64,000 nt of DNA from Bacillus horti (GCF_030813115.1 NZ_JAUSTY010000017.1:1-64000), one strand, 5' to 3'. Shown: positions 26,182-35,533, counted from the stretch's first letter. The notes: a model not told the origin generated them from the letters alone. Translations and numbers: made by a program.

Positions 26182-27516
26182 ATGAAAAAGCACAATAAAA
26201 GCTCTTTATTTAATCAGTATGTGCGAGATCTATACGGAAAGCTTTCCACAGCCTCCTTGCGAGCTGCTTCCACTTCTGCCAATCAACAGTCTGTAGCTCA
26301 TTCCTTCGTAGCGGATTTGAAGGACGAAGATAAGAGACTTGTGCAACAGATTAAAGATCAAACGAGCTTGCATAATGTCAATAACGTGTCTAGGACAAAA
26401 GCTTATTTGAGCGTATATCTCCAATACCCTGAAATTCATTGGTCTCTTCTAGCTCATGCTGTTTCTAGAAATGCAGGCTGGAATATGACTGACCTGAAAG
26501 GGGAAATGCTCCCCAGGCTACTGACCCAAAAGGATAGTCTATTTTATTTCCAACTATTAGAGCGCTGTAACTGGCTTATATTTCAGGATGCATATCCTCA
26601 GCTTTTACTTTATGAGGAAAGCAAACGAAGAAATCAAGCATTGTTTCACCTTCTCCCCCATTTCCATGTTTCTTCCTTCATGCAGATTGTCTGGCCCTGG
26701 TTTTGGAAGCTATCCAGACAATCTGCCAGCGCCTACCTTTCCAAGCTATTAGCGTTTGCACTCATCCATAATGAGCAGAATTATATTGAACATCGAGTGG
26801 TCCAAGATTCTTTTTATCAATCTCATGTCCTACACAAATTTACTTTTCTGCTCCAATCCTTTCTTCATTTTAATCACGTTTATTTTCCCTGTGCGTCAAA
26901 ACAACCTTCAAGTGTTGAACATCCTTCAGCTGGTCATCAGGGAATAAGGGTGCAATCTGCTCCGCATAGATTAGCAGGAGCCATCCTAAGGGACTTCACA
27001 CAGATCAAAGAGCGAATAGCTGTAGGCAAAACATTATATACAATCCTTTTTGAACGAGTTGATGTTAGCAAAGACATTCAATCTTGGCTGCGACAAACAA
27101 ATCATACGGGTTCACGCTCTGATTACTGGCCACATCTTTTTACAGCTACCCAGCTGGATGCAATTGCTTATGCCCCCTATCATTTTCACTTAAAAAAGAA
27201 CAAATTACATGCTCATATGCCCCTTATATTCAGCCCTAAACTCGAACAGGTATGGAAGGATCAAACACATAATCCAGCAGAAAGAGGAGATTGGTATAAG
27301 GGTGATGTTAAAAAATCTTGGTTTGCCTCGAAAAAAGACCAACCCTTTGATATGACCAATGAGTGTTTTTTTGCATTAAATAGAATAGAAGCTGCTATCG
27401 TTGTAAAAGAAAAGCTAACTCCTTCGTCCAAGATACAGTGGGTAGGTATGAAAAAGCGCAAAGAAGCTAATACTTTTAGCAACAAGAGAGTAAAAGGAGG
27501 ACGTCAAGAGCGATGA
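26182..27516 (+). CDS. DUF2515 family protein (YppC-like)
   Basis: 444 residues, soluble, helical. SRTKAYLSVYLQYPEIHWSL, HAVSRNAGWNMTDLKGE and ERCNWLIFQDAYPQLLLYE are hallmarks of the DUF2515/YppC family of Bacilli; function unknown. TAAGGAG lies 11 bases before the ATG. It starts 51 bases after the exported peptide gene with no terminator between, and its stop overlaps the gin start (ATGA), so aimR-like, peptide, DUF2515 and gin may form one operon. B. subtilis has no DUF2515 gene between bofA and csfB. The last 25 residues are basic. Confidence 0.85.
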   Translation: MKKHNKSSLFNQYVRDLYGKLSTASLRAASTSANQQSVAHSFVADLKDEDKRLVQQIKDQTSLHNVNNVSRTKAYLSVYLQYPEIHWSLLAHAVSRNAGWNMTDLKGEMLPRLLTQKDSLFYFQLLERCNWLIFQDAYPQLLLYEESKRRNQALFHLLPHFHVSSFMQIVWPWFWKLSRQSASAYLSKLLAFALIHNEQNYIEHRVVQDSFYQSHVLHKFTFLLQSFLHFNHVYFPCASKQPSSVEHPSAGHQGIRVQSAPHRLAGAILRDFTQIKERIAVGKTLYTILFERVDVSKDIQSWLRQTNHTGSRSDYWPHLFTATQLDAIAYAPYHFHLKKNKLHAHMPLIFSPKLEQVWKDQTHNPAERGDWYKGDVKKSWFASKKDQPFDMTNECFFALNRIEAAIVVKEKLTPSSKIQWVGMKKRKEANTFSNKRVKGGRQER

Positions 27517-27737
27517 AACAGGTAAAAAGAGCCGCACATTCAGGTCATATACCCCCTACCGATCCGTTGGTATCATGTATCGTGTGCTCTACACCAAGTG
27601 AATTAGGCATCCATATCGGAGATCAATTTATCTGTCAGCGCTGTGAAGCTGAGATGGTTCTTACAGATGTTACAGATGAAAAATATCCGTTTTTTATCAA
27701 ACAAATGAAGAAGATATGGTTAAAAGAAAATGCGTAA
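27513..27737 (+). CDS. gin: sigma-G inhibitor Gin (CsfB)
   Basis: 74 residues. Two CxxC pairs (CIVCSTPSELGI and CQRCEAEM) form the zinc-binding core of Gin, followed by the helical YPFFIKQMKKIW. Gin binds sigma-G in the forespore and keeps it inactive until engulfment ends; it also acts on sigma-E in the mother cell. Start ATG overlaps the DUF2515 stop by 4 bases, implying translational coupling. Same position relative to bofA as csfB in B. subtilis but separated by the AimR-like module. Confidence 0.9.
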   Translation: MKQVKRAAHSGHIPPTDPLVSCIVCSTPSELGIHIGDQFICQRCEAEMVLTDVTDEKYPFFIKQMKKIWLKENA

Positions 27738-27766
27738 GCGAAGAGTAGAAGGACCATGGTAAAATA

Positions 27767-27798
27767 AACAGAGAGCAGCTACATTGCCTCTGTTTTTT
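27767..27798 (+). terminator. terminator after gin
   Basis: AACAGAG pairs with CTCTGTT, 14-base loop, followed by TTTTTGTTT. The U-run partly overlaps the stem. Confidence 0.75.
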
Positions 27799-27803
27799 GT
27801 TTG

Positions 27804-27839
27804 TACTATCAGAATTTATAAGCTTAAAGGTAGATAGTA
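27804..27839 (+). repeat. short dispersed repeat containing TCAGAATTTATA
   Basis: TACTATC ... GATAGTA are inverted ends around AGAATTTATAAGCTT and AAAGGTA. The copy at 43852-43889 shares TCAGAATTTATA, then GGTAGATAGTATA at the same distance. Both lie directly after a terminator T-run. Confidence 0.6.
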
Positions 27840-27868
27840 TATATGATACATAGTGAGGTGCCAAAGCG

Positions 27869-29392
27869 ATGAAAGTAAATAGAGCTCCCATCATGGAAGG
27901 ACTTTTAGAATTTAACCAGCAAGACCCTGTTCGATTTCATGTACCTGGGCATAAGGGTCAGGCTATTCTATCAGCAGAACATAAACCCTATTTTGCTCCG
28001 ATGCTTCGCTTAGATGTGACAGAAGTAGGAGAGCTGGATGATCTTCATCACCCGCAGGGAATGATTGCCGAAGCACAGCGTTTAGCGGCAGAAGCCTTCT
28101 TTGCTGATCAGAGCTACTTTTTAGTGAATGGAAGTACTGTAGGAAATATGGCGATGCTGTTTGCCGTGCTAGAGCGTGGCGATCAGGTGCTTGTCCAGAG
28201 AAATAGTCATAAATCTGTTTTTAATTCCCTAGCTCTACTAGAAGTAGAGGCTGTTTTAATAGAGCCCACAATCTGTCCTACTTTTCATGTACCTATAGGC
28301 TTAACGAAGCTAGAGGTGAAAGCTGCTTTGGAGCTATACCCCCAAGCAAAAGCCATCATGCTAACCTCGCCTAATTATTATGGCATGATCCCACCAGAGC
28401 TGTCCCCTATCATCCAGCTTTGCCAGGAGCATGATTGCATCGTTCTAGTGGATGAGGCACACGGTGCCCATTTCGGTCAACACCCTTCTCTTCCCCCTTC
28501 TGGAATGCAGCTAGGAGCGGATGCTAGTGTGCAGTCTACACACAAGATGCTTAGCTCGATGACGATGACCTCCATGCTTCATATTCAAGGGAACCGCGTG
28601 GAGCGGGAGGATGTGGAGTACTATTTGGCCAGCCTACAATCTAGTAGCCCTTCCTATCCGTTATTAGCGTCTCTTGATTTAGCCCGAAATTTCGTTCAAA
28701 ACCTGTCTTCGTCCGACTGGGAGAACATGCTACAGAACATACTTGAATTACGGCAGAAGCTAAGTGAAATTCCTGGTGTCATCCTATCCCCAGTAGAGCG
28801 AAAGGACGGGCAGTATACGTCTGATCCTTTTAAATTGACTATTCAGCTCGAACAGAGTCTCTCTGGTTATGGATTGCGGGATCTGTTAGAGGAAGAGCAA
28901 ATTTACGTAGAGCTAGCCGATTCACATAACATATTACTCACCCTCCCCCTACAATCGGAGGAAGAGTGGAAGACAAGACTGGTGCAAGCATTGAAGCGGA
29001 TCGTCCAAGAGAATAGATATAATAAAGAAAGTAGACATAAGCTAACTAAAGAAATCGAGGGAACGAAGGAAAAGAGCTCAAAGAAAGAGAGTTTACAACT
29101 AGAAGGGGAGCTTGTTTACGGTAAGAAAAAGATTAAAACCCTACAAATAAGGAAATATAAAAAGAAAGATGTAGAAATCATTTCCTTAGACCGCGCCGTA
29201 GATAGACGAGCAGCTGAGATGCTGATTCCTTATCCACCAGGGATTCCGATCTGTTTACCAAATGAGCTGATCACGGAGGAGCTGCTTGAGGACATTTATC
29301 GCCTGCAGCAGCAGGGAGCTTATTTTCAAGGAAAACCAGTAGATTTCAACAGCCTACTAGTCGTTAAGCAGGGAATCCAGTATAATGAATGA
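27869..29392 (+). CDS. yaaO: PLP-dependent Orn/Lys/Arg-type decarboxylase
   Basis: 507 residues. Group III amino-acid decarboxylase fold: HVPGHKGQ near residue 25, VNGSTVGNMAML, VDEAHGAHFG with the cofactor Asp and His, and STHKMLSSMTMTSM, where the lysine forms the PLP Schiff base. The C-terminal domain (from about 390) has the usual YPPGIPICLPNE. The substrate may be lysine, arginine or ornithine and cannot be decided. A linker of about 40 highly charged residues (380-420) is unusual in composition. Upstream of tmk as in B. subtilis. Confidence 0.92.
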   Translation: MKVNRAPIMEGLLEFNQQDPVRFHVPGHKGQAILSAEHKPYFAPMLRLDVTEVGELDDLHHPQGMIAEAQRLAAEAFFADQSYFLVNGSTVGNMAMLFAVLERGDQVLVQRNSHKSVFNSLALLEVEAVLIEPTICPTFHVPIGLTKLEVKAALELYPQAKAIMLTSPNYYGMIPPELSPIIQLCQEHDCIVLVDEAHGAHFGQHPSLPPSGMQLGADASVQSTHKMLSSMTMTSMLHIQGNRVEREDVEYYLASLQSSSPSYPLLASLDLARNFVQNLSSSDWENMLQNILELRQKLSEIPGVILSPVERKDGQYTSDPFKLTIQLEQSLSGYGLRDLLEEEQIYVELADSHNILLTLPLQSEEEWKTRLVQALKRIVQENRYNKESRHKLTKEIEGTKEKSSKKESLQLEGELVYGKKKIKTLQIRKYKKKDVEIISLDRAVDRRAAEMLIPYPPGIPICLPNELITEELLEDIYRLQQQGAYFQGKPVDFNSLLVVKQGIQYNE

Positions 29393-29451
29393 ACAGAGTA
29401 AAACAGATTAATGATCGTGTGCTAAAACTTAGGCAGAGAGGATTTTGAACG

Positions 29452-30108
29452 TTGCGTGGATTGTTTATTACCTTTGAAGGACCTGATGGCTCAGGAAAAT
29501 CAACTCAGCTTCAACGAATGGCTAGCTACCTTAACGCTCAGCTGTATGATGTGTTAACGACCCGTGAACCAGGTGGAACAGCCATCAGTGATCAGATTCG
29601 TCGGATCGTGCTAGACCCTGAACACCCAGAAATGGCTGAACAGACAGAGGTTTTGCTTTATGCCGCCTCACGCGCTCAGCACGTACAGGAGAAGATTAAG
29701 CCAGCCCTGGAACAAGGGAAGATGGTTCTTTGTGACAGGTTTGTCGATGCCAGCATCGCTTACCAAGGCTTTGGACTAGGCTTCGGAGAGCAGACTGTTC
29801 AGCAGATTAATGATTTTGCCACAGGCGGTTTAACACCAGATCGGACATACATGATTGATGTAGCCCCGGAGCTGAGCCGAGAGAGAATGAATACTAGAAC
29901 GACCCAAGAGTTTACTCAGGAGCTCGATCGAATCGAGCAGAAGGAGCTGGAGTACCACGCCAGAGTACGCCAAGGCTTTCAAACGTTAGCAAAGCAGCAT
30001 CAACGAATCATGCTTATTGACGGAAATCAATCGATTGAAAGCATCCATCAGCTCATTGTCCAGGATTTACTAAACCTTATAAAAGCAAGGACAGACTCAC
30101 ATTCATAA
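29452..30108 (+). CDS. tmk: thymidylate kinase
   Basis: 218 residues. It phosphorylates dTMP to dTDP. P-loop FEGPDGSGKST; the DR motif (LCDRFVDASIAYQG) and the lid region (RMNTRTTQEFTQELDRIE) are present. The start must be TTG 29452: an in-frame TGA ends at 29448 and no ATG or GTG precedes FEGPDG. GAGAGGA lies about 10 bases upstream. It begins the tmk-darA-holB-ricT-yabA cluster. Confidence 0.96.
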   Translation: MRGLFITFEGPDGSGKSTQLQRMASYLNAQLYDVLTTREPGGTAISDQIRRIVLDPEHPEMAEQTEVLLYAASRAQHVQEKIKPALEQGKMVLCDRFVDASIAYQGFGLGFGEQTVQQINDFATGGLTPDRTYMIDVAPELSRERMNTRTTQEFTQELDRIEQKELEYHARVRQGFQTLAKQHQRIMLIDGNQSIESIHQLIVQDLLNLIKARTDSHS

Positions 30109-30119
30109 TATGATATTAA

Positions 30120-30476
<357 letters not shown>

Positions 30477-30486
30477 GGGTGATATC

Positions 30487-31488
30487 ATGTCTTTACCAAC
30501 GGAAATAATAAATGAACAGCATGACAGACTGAAGCAATGGGTCAGTCGTATCCTACGGAAGGATCGGCTGGCTCATGCGTATCTTTTTGTTGGAAGAAGT
30601 GGGTCAGGGAAGAAGGAGCTAGCTTTGTATATGACACAGGCTCTTTTCTGCCCTTCAGCAACGGCTCAAACAGAATTTACTCCATGTAGACATTGTGTGG
30701 AATGTAAACGGATTGAGCATGGTAATCATCCAGATATTCATTGGCTTGCTCCAGACGGGTCAAGCCTAAAGATCGAACAGATACGTGAGCTCCAAAGGGA
30801 ATTCTCCTATCGTGGTGTAGAAACACAAAAAAAAGTGTACATTATTGAGCATATTGATCGAATGACAACCCAAGCGGCGAACAGTCTGCTAAAATTTTTA
30901 GAAGAGCCCTATTCCGGGACGTTAGCTTTGCTGCTAACGGAGCAAAAGCAGCGCCTACTGCCAACTATTATTTCTCGATGCCAGGAGCTGAAATTCCCTC
31001 CTCCTTCTCCAAAACAGCTCATTCATCGGCTACATGAAACCTACCCTCTACCTTTAGCAAGCTGTGCGGCCCATATCACGGCTGATTTGGAAAAAGCTTC
31101 TCATTTGTGTGAAGCCGAATGGTTTGCAGAGATAAGAAGCTTAATGATACAATTATTGCAGGAAGAGACTGGCTTCTCCTTACACCAAGGTTTTGCTCTT
31201 ATCCAGGATAGATGGTTACCTTTAACTAAGGAAAGAGATCAGCTGGATATAAGCTTAGAGCTACTACTCCTATGGTACCAAGATTTATTGTACAGCAAGG
31301 TTGGTCTAGAGGATCAATTCGTATATATTGATCAGACAGAACGTCTGAAGAAGCGAGCCATGTATCTGTCCAAAGAAAAAATAGCTGAGGGGATCGAGCA
31401 TATTTTAGGGGCGAAAAAGCGCCTCCATGCTCATGTGAATCCACAGCTGCTTCTGGAGCAGTTACTGATTCGTTTACAGGAGGGATAG
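30487..31488 (+). CDS. holB: DNA polymerase III subunit delta'
   Basis: 333 residues from ATG 30487; AAGGGTG precedes it, and a longer frame into darA is rejected. Clamp-loader wrench subunit: GRSGSGKKELAL P-loop-like motif, zinc cysteines CRHCVECKR with an upstream cysteine, IIEHIDRMT in place of a DExx box, and SRCQELKF. The P-loop and Walker B are degenerate, as expected for the non-hydrolysing delta'. Confidence 0.95.
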   Translation: MSLPTEIINEQHDRLKQWVSRILRKDRLAHAYLFVGRSGSGKKELALYMTQALFCPSATAQTEFTPCRHCVECKRIEHGNHPDIHWLAPDGSSLKIEQIRELQREFSYRGVETQKKVYIIEHIDRMTTQAANSLLKFLEEPYSGTLALLLTEQKQRLLPTIISRCQELKFPPPSPKQLIHRLHETYPLPLASCAAHITADLEKASHLCEAEWFAEIRSLMIQLLQEETGFSLHQGFALIQDRWLPLTKERDQLDISLELLLLWYQDLLYSKVGLEDQFVYIDQTERLKKRAMYLSKEKIAEGIEHILGAKKRLHAHVNPQLLLEQLLIRLQEG

Positions 31489-31494
31489 AATAAG

Positions 31495-32340
31495 ATGTTT
31501 CAAGTGGTGGGGGTCCGCTTTAAAAAAGCGGGGAAGATTTATTACTTTGACCCTGAGCTTTTGCCTATACAGAAGGATCAGTTTGTGATCGTGGAAACGT
31601 CTAGAGGTATAGAATACGGTAGAGCCGTAACAGAAGTAAAGCAGGTAGACGACGGGGACGTTGTTCTGCCTTTGAAGAAAGTGCTACGTATGGCCAATGA
31701 AAAGGATAAGCTGCAGGTAGACGAAAATAAATTTGCGGCGAAGGAAGCGTTTCAGGTTTGCCTAGAGAAGATCCATAATCATGAACTGGATATGAAGCTG
31801 GTAGACGTTGAATACACATTTGATCGAAACAAAGTCATTTTTTATTTTACAGCAGAAGGACGTGTTGATTTCCGAGAGCTAGTGAAGGATTTGGCCTCCA
31901 TCTTCCGTACGAGAATTGAGCTGAGGCAGATCGGGGTTCGTGATGAAGCGAAGATGCTTGGTGGAATCGGGCCCTGTGGGCGAGTTCTGTGCTGCTCTTC
32001 CTTTTTGGGGGATTTTGAGCCCGTTTCAATTAAAATGGCTAAGGATCAAAACCTATCCTTAAACCCGGCAAAAATCTCAGGTCTATGTGGACGCTTAATG
32101 TGTTGCTTGAAATATGAAAATGATCAATATGAATCGGCGATTCGAGATCTTCCAGACCTAGGTGAACAAGCAGAAACTTCCTTAGGACGAGGGAAGGTAG
32201 TCGGACTAAATCTTCTCGAACGGATGGTTCAGATTGAACTGACAAACCCAGATCGTGTTGTTGAGTTTACCGTTGATGAGCTCATCGTTGGTCACCAGAA
32301 TGCAGAAACGCTTGAGGAGACAAGCTATATAGAAGAATAG
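31495..32340 (+). CDS. ricT: RicT (YaaT), PSP1-domain protein of the Ric complex
   Basis: 281 residues, PSP1 domain over about 60-190. The conserved cysteines are [12 protein letters not shown] and [14 protein letters not shown]. With RicA and RicF it forms an iron-sulfur complex that helps RNase Y mature mRNAs and speeds Spo0A phosphorylation in B. subtilis. The ATG follows holB by 6 bases. RicA/RicF are not in this window. Confidence 0.95.
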   Translation: MFQVVGVRFKKAGKIYYFDPELLPIQKDQFVIVETSRGIEYGRAVTEVKQVDDGDVVLPLKKVLRMANEKDKLQVDENKFAAKEAFQVCLEKIHNHELDMKLVDVEYTFDRNKVIFYFTAEGRVDFRELVKDLASIFRTRIELRQIGVRDEAKMLGGIGPCGRVLCCSSFLGDFEPVSIKMAKDQNLSLNPAKISGLCGRLMCCLKYENDQYESAIRDLPDLGEQAETSLGRGKVVGLNLLERMVQIELTNPDRVVEFTVDELIVGHQNAETLEETSYIEE

Positions 32341-32363
32341 ATCTCCTGACGGGAGTGGACAGT

Positions 32364-32732
32364 ATGGACAAAAAAGCATTGTTTGAACACGTCTCTCACC
32401 TAGAGAATCAAATTGGCGAATTGTATAAGGAATTAGGCACATTAAAGCAGCATATCACCCAGCTTCTAGAGGAAAACCACGAATTGCTGGTTGAGAATGG
32501 TCATTTGCGCACACGCTTAGAGGAGGAGATTATTCCTCAGCAAATGGACAGCCCAGCAGAAGTAAAAGGGAATCCTTCGCCAGAGAAGGACGCTCAGGCG
32601 CTCCGAGTTGGAGAGGGCTACGATAACCTAGCTAGGTTGTATCAGGAGGGTTTCCATATCTGCAATTTACATTACGGAAGTATACGTAAAGAAGGAGACT
32701 GCTTGTTTTGTCTCTCCTTCTTAAATAAGTAG
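32364..32732 (+). CDS. yabA: replication initiation control protein YabA
   Basis: 122 residues from ATG 32364 with GGGAG 9 bases upstream. The N-terminal leucine-rich coiled coil (about 5-60) drives tetramerisation. The C-terminal zinc motif is [19 protein letters not shown]. YabA binds DnaA and the beta clamp and limits re-initiation. The central linker is variable. Confidence 0.94.
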   Translation: MDKKALFEHVSHLENQIGELYKELGTLKQHITQLLEENHELLVENGHLRTRLEEEIIPQQMDSPAEVKGNPSPEKDAQALRVGEGYDNLARLYQEGFHICNLHYGSIRKEGDCLFCLSFLNK

Positions 32733-32734
32733 AG

Positions 32735-32761
32735 AGAGTCTGTTTTACAGGCTCTTTTTTG
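32735..32761 (+). terminator. terminator of the tmk-yabA cluster
   Basis: AGAGTCTGT pairs with ACAGGCTCT (one T-G pair) around a short T-rich loop, with six T following. Confidence 0.82.
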
Positions 32762-32861
32762 CACTTTAAATGATGAATGGAAACCTGAATGGAAACCAAA
32801 ATGAATATAACACAGGATTATACCGCCAAACTATACATAAAGAAAGTAAGGGATTAGAAGT

Positions 32862-33626
32862 ATGTCTGATGAAAAATGGTTACAGCCCAAGGAGCGTATA
32901 GACTTTTTACATGAAGAAGCACTGAAGATTATCCAGAGTAAGGATGTTTTTTCCTTTTCCATGGACGCGGTCCTACTAGCTAAGTTTGCTTACGTACCGA
33001 TTCAAAAGGGAAGGTTAATTGATCTATGCTCTGGAAATGGTGTGATTCCCCTGTTCCTAAGCCAGCGAACAAAAGGTCAGATTGAGGCTGTGGAAATTCA
33101 AGAACGCTTGTATGATATGGCTAGTCGAAGTGTTCAAATGAACGGGCTAGAGGATCGTATCAAGCTCCACCATATGGATCTAAAGGAAGCTCCAACACGT
33201 TTAGGTTATGGTCAATTTGATGTAGTCACATGCAACCCTCCTTACATGCCCGTACAAACGGGGAAGCAACACGACAACCTGCACTATGCCATTGCTCGAC
33301 ATGAACTGATGTGCACGTTAGAGGATGTAATCCGTGTCTCTAGCCAGTTAGTAAGACAAGGAGGGCGAGTGGCTTTGGTTCACAGGCCAAATCGATTAGT
33401 GGATATCCTAACTTTGATGCGCCAATATCGAATAGAGCCTAAGCGCTTACGATTTATTCATCCAAAGGCAGATAAGGAAGCGAATATGCTACTGATTGAA
33501 GGTATGAAGGATGGTCAGCCTGATTTAAAGCTTATGCCAGCGCTTGTAGCCTATACAGAAAACAATACGTATACCCCGGAAATGGAACGTTTATATAGTG
33601 GTGAACTAATGGAGATGATGGGATGA
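32862..33626 (+). CDS. trmN6: tRNA1(Val) A37 N6-methyltransferase family (YabB)
   Basis: 254 residues. Rossmann-type SAM methyltransferase: LIDLCSGNGVIPLFL is motif I, VTCNPPYMP the NPPY catalytic motif for amino-group methylation of adenine. The family modifies A37 of tRNA-Val in E. coli (TrmN6); the Bacillus substrate is inferred. It overlaps yazA by 4 bases. Confidence 0.9.
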   Translation: MSDEKWLQPKERIDFLHEEALKIIQSKDVFSFSMDAVLLAKFAYVPIQKGRLIDLCSGNGVIPLFLSQRTKGQIEAVEIQERLYDMASRSVQMNGLEDRIKLHHMDLKEAPTRLGYGQFDVVTCNPPYMPVQTGKQHDNLHYAIARHELMCTLEDVIRVSSQLVRQGGRVALVHRPNRLVDILTLMRQYRIEPKRLRFIHPKADKEANMLLIEGMKDGQPDLKLMPALVAYTENNTYTPEMERLYSGELMEMMG

Positions 33627-33976
33627 AGCACTATGTTTATATGCTAAGGTGTAAGGATCATAGCTTGTACACCGGATATACAACAGATGTGCAGAGACGT
33701 CTTAAAAGGCATGAGGAAGGCAAGGGTGCCAAATATACTAGAGGCAGAGGACCTTTTGAGATTGTCTACGTAGAGGAGTGTGGAGACAAATCCTATGCCC
33801 TTCAAAGAGAGGCAGCTATTAAAAAGCTTTCAACCAATCACAAGAAAAAGTTAATCGAGCAAACCCTGCAGGATGAGCATAACGAGCTTCCGGAACAACG
33901 TGAGCAAAGGAAACAGCAGGAACTCTCGGAATCTACGCTATTTACGTCGCTTCGAACGAGAAGGGAGGAGGGGTAA
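33623..33976 (+). CDS. yazA: GIY-YIG domain protein (YazA/UPF0213)
   Basis: 117 residues. The single GIY-YIG nuclease-type domain has YVYMLRCKDHSLYTGYTTDV, RRLKRHEEGKGAKYTRGRGP and the Glu of LQREAAIKKL. The first 85 residues are the family domain and the rest a charged tail. Function unknown; possibly DNA repair or RNA processing. Coupled to trmN6 (ATGA overlap) and 2 bases before rsmI. Confidence 0.92.
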   Translation: MKHYVYMLRCKDHSLYTGYTTDVQRRLKRHEEGKGAKYTRGRGPFEIVYVEECGDKSYALQREAAIKKLSTNHKKKLIEQTLQDEHNELPEQREQRKQQELSESTLFTSLRTRREEG

Positions 33977-33978
33977 GC

Positions 33979-34887
33979 ATGTGGTCTCAGTCAAGCTATA
34001 AGAAGAAAGCGAACGATGAAAAACAAGACTCTATGACAGAGCAAGGAACGCTCTTTTTGGTACCAACACCCATAGGGAACCTAGAGGACATCACCTATAG
34101 AGCCCTAGAAATATTAAAAAATGTTGATTACATAGCGGCAGAGGATACCCGTCATACGAAAAAGCTGTTGCATTACTTTGAGATATCCAAACCAATGATA
34201 AGCTATCATGAACATAACAAACTACAAAGTGGCGAGAAAATTCTGCGTGATTTGGAGAACGGTCAAAAGGTTGCTCTTGTGACAGATGCGGGGATGCCAG
34301 GTATTTCTGACCCAGGGGCAGATATCGTAAAAGAAGCTGTTAGACAGCAGATCAACGTTGTTTCACTCCCTGGAGCTAATGCGGCTTTGACAGCGTTAGT
34401 AGCGTCAGGAGTAGAAACAGATCAGTTTTTGTTTATCGGATTCCTTGATCGACATAAAAAAAGGAAAATAGAACAGCTAGAGCTCATCAAGACAGAGCCC
34501 TACACCTTAATTTTTTATGAAGCTCCCCATCGCATCAAGGAAACTGTAGCTGCTATACATCATGTTTTTGGTGATCGACAAGTGGCCTTAGCACGGGAAT
34601 TAAGCAAAAAGCATGAGGAGTATGTACGGGGAACAACGACCGAATTAGCCGAGTATGTTCAGCATCACGAGCTAAAAGGAGAGATCTGCCTCATCGTGAC
34701 GGGAGCTGACCCAGCAGCCATAGAAGCAGAAAAAGAAGCCCTATGGTGGGAGAGTTTAAGTGTAAAACAGCATGTTGAATCCTATATCGAGAAAGGGCAA
34801 TCCTCCAAGGAAGCAATCAAACAAGTTGCTCAGGAACGCAATGTACCCAAACGAGACGTTTACCAAAGCTACCATGTAGAAGAATAA
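33979..34887 (+). CDS. rsmI: 16S rRNA (cytidine1402-2'-O)-methyltransferase
   Basis: 302 residues. Tetrapyrrole-methylase fold: LVPTPIGNLEDITYRA, AEDTRHTKKLL, VTDAGMPGISDPG, FIGFLDRHKKRK and FYEAPHRI are the RsmI signatures. It methylates the ribose of C1402 in 16S rRNA. GAGGAGGGG precedes ATG 33979. The first 20 residues are an extension also seen in other Bacilli. Last gene of the trmN6-yazA-rsmI unit. Confidence 0.97.
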   Translation: MWSQSSYKKKANDEKQDSMTEQGTLFLVPTPIGNLEDITYRALEILKNVDYIAAEDTRHTKKLLHYFEISKPMISYHEHNKLQSGEKILRDLENGQKVALVTDAGMPGISDPGADIVKEAVRQQINVVSLPGANAALTALVASGVETDQFLFIGFLDRHKKRKIEQLELIKTEPYTLIFYEAPHRIKETVAAIHHVFGDRQVALARELSKKHEEYVRGTTTELAEYVQHHELKGEICLIVTGADPAAIEAEKEALWWESLSVKQHVESYIEKGQSSKEAIKQVAQERNVPKRDVYQSYHVEE

Positions 34888-34937
34888 TTTTTTTGAATGA
34901 AATCCTACACCTATTAAATAGGCGCAAGTAAAAGCAA

Positions 34938-35004
34938 AAAACCCTTAAGAGTTACGGATGAAACAAAGCGATAAGCTTTAGAAGCATCGTACCTTGAGGG
35001 TTAT
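34938..35004 (-). terminator. long hairpin between rsmI and abrB, terminator of abrB
   Basis: AACCCTTAAG (34940) pairs with CTTGAGGGTT (34993) with one wobble, and GTTACG/CGTAC extends it. On the minus strand the stem is followed by a T-run (the A6 at 34936-34941), so it ends abrB. On the + strand the T-run is poor. Confidence 0.75.
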
Positions 35005-35072
35005 ACTTGGTTCTTCTCCATTTAACCGGTTAAACAAGCTGAGGATAAACCAATATATTTGCTTTCTAGAAA

Positions 35073-35363
35073 TTAAGATGAATGCTTTTTAGCGTAGCTT
35101 TCAATCGTAGGTAATAAAGACTGAACAGCTTCAGGGCTAAGGATTAGCTTACCATCGTTAAGAACAAGATTGTCTTCGCTAATATGTCCAGTAACCATGC
35201 ATGCCATTCTAGGCTCGTATTTTCTTAAGATGATTTTTTCTCCGTCAACATAAATTTCTAAAGCATCTTTTTCTGCAATGCCAAGTGTACGACGAAGCTC
35301 GATAGGGATAACTACTCTTCCTAACTCGTCAACCTTACGTACAATACCAGTACTTTTTAACAT
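35073..35363 (-). CDS. abrB: transition-state regulator AbrB
   Basis: 96 residues from ATG 35363 (MLKSTGIVRKVDELGRVVIP). The N-terminal swapped-hairpin DNA-binding domain has VDELGRVVIPIELRRTLGI. The C-terminal half is for multimerisation. AbrB represses stationary-phase and sporulation genes during growth. GGAG lies about 13 bases upstream on the minus strand with AAATGAAA nearer; a longer frame to 35447 has no ribosome site and runs through the promoter. The promoter carries Spo0A boxes. Same place as abrB in B. subtilis, reversed relative to rsmI and metS. Confidence 0.96.
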   Translation of the reverse strand: MLKSTGIVRKVDELGRVVIPIELRRTLGIAEKDALEIYVDGEKIILRKYEPRMACMVTGHISEDNLVLNDGKLILSPEAVQSLLPTIESYAKKHSS

Positions 35364-35427
35364 AATTTCATTTCTCCTCTCAAAGTGTTCATATTTGTAC
35401 CTTTTTTGATTTTCTAGATCGCCAAAT

Positions 35428-35533
35428 TTCGACATCTTGCTACCCACATAATACCAACAAATAGTCTAACTAGTCAATCACTTTTTTTACAGAAAAAGGT
35501 CATCGACAACAAAATAGTATAAAATTCGACAAA
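35428..35533 (-). promoter_or_regulatory. abrB promoter with Spo0A boxes
   Basis: Minus strand: TTGACT (35477-35472), 18 bases, TATTAT (35053+300, i.e. 35353+100: positions 35453-35448). The predicted start is near 35441. TGTCGAA (35434-35428), a Spo0A-box core, lies about +8 to +14. A perfect TTTGTCGAA is at 35533-35525 and a TGTCGAT near 35511. In B. subtilis Spo0A~P represses abrB from boxes just downstream of the start, so the same control is likely here. Confidence 0.75.

Noticed and set aside
24809-27516. A prophage or phage remnant carrying the AimR-like gene
   Set aside because: No integrase, structural, lysis or attachment sequences occur nearby; the flanks are bofA and gin in conserved order.
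31601-32245. Minus-strand frames across ricT
   Set aside because: Mirror images of the conserved ricT reading frame, with no start signals.
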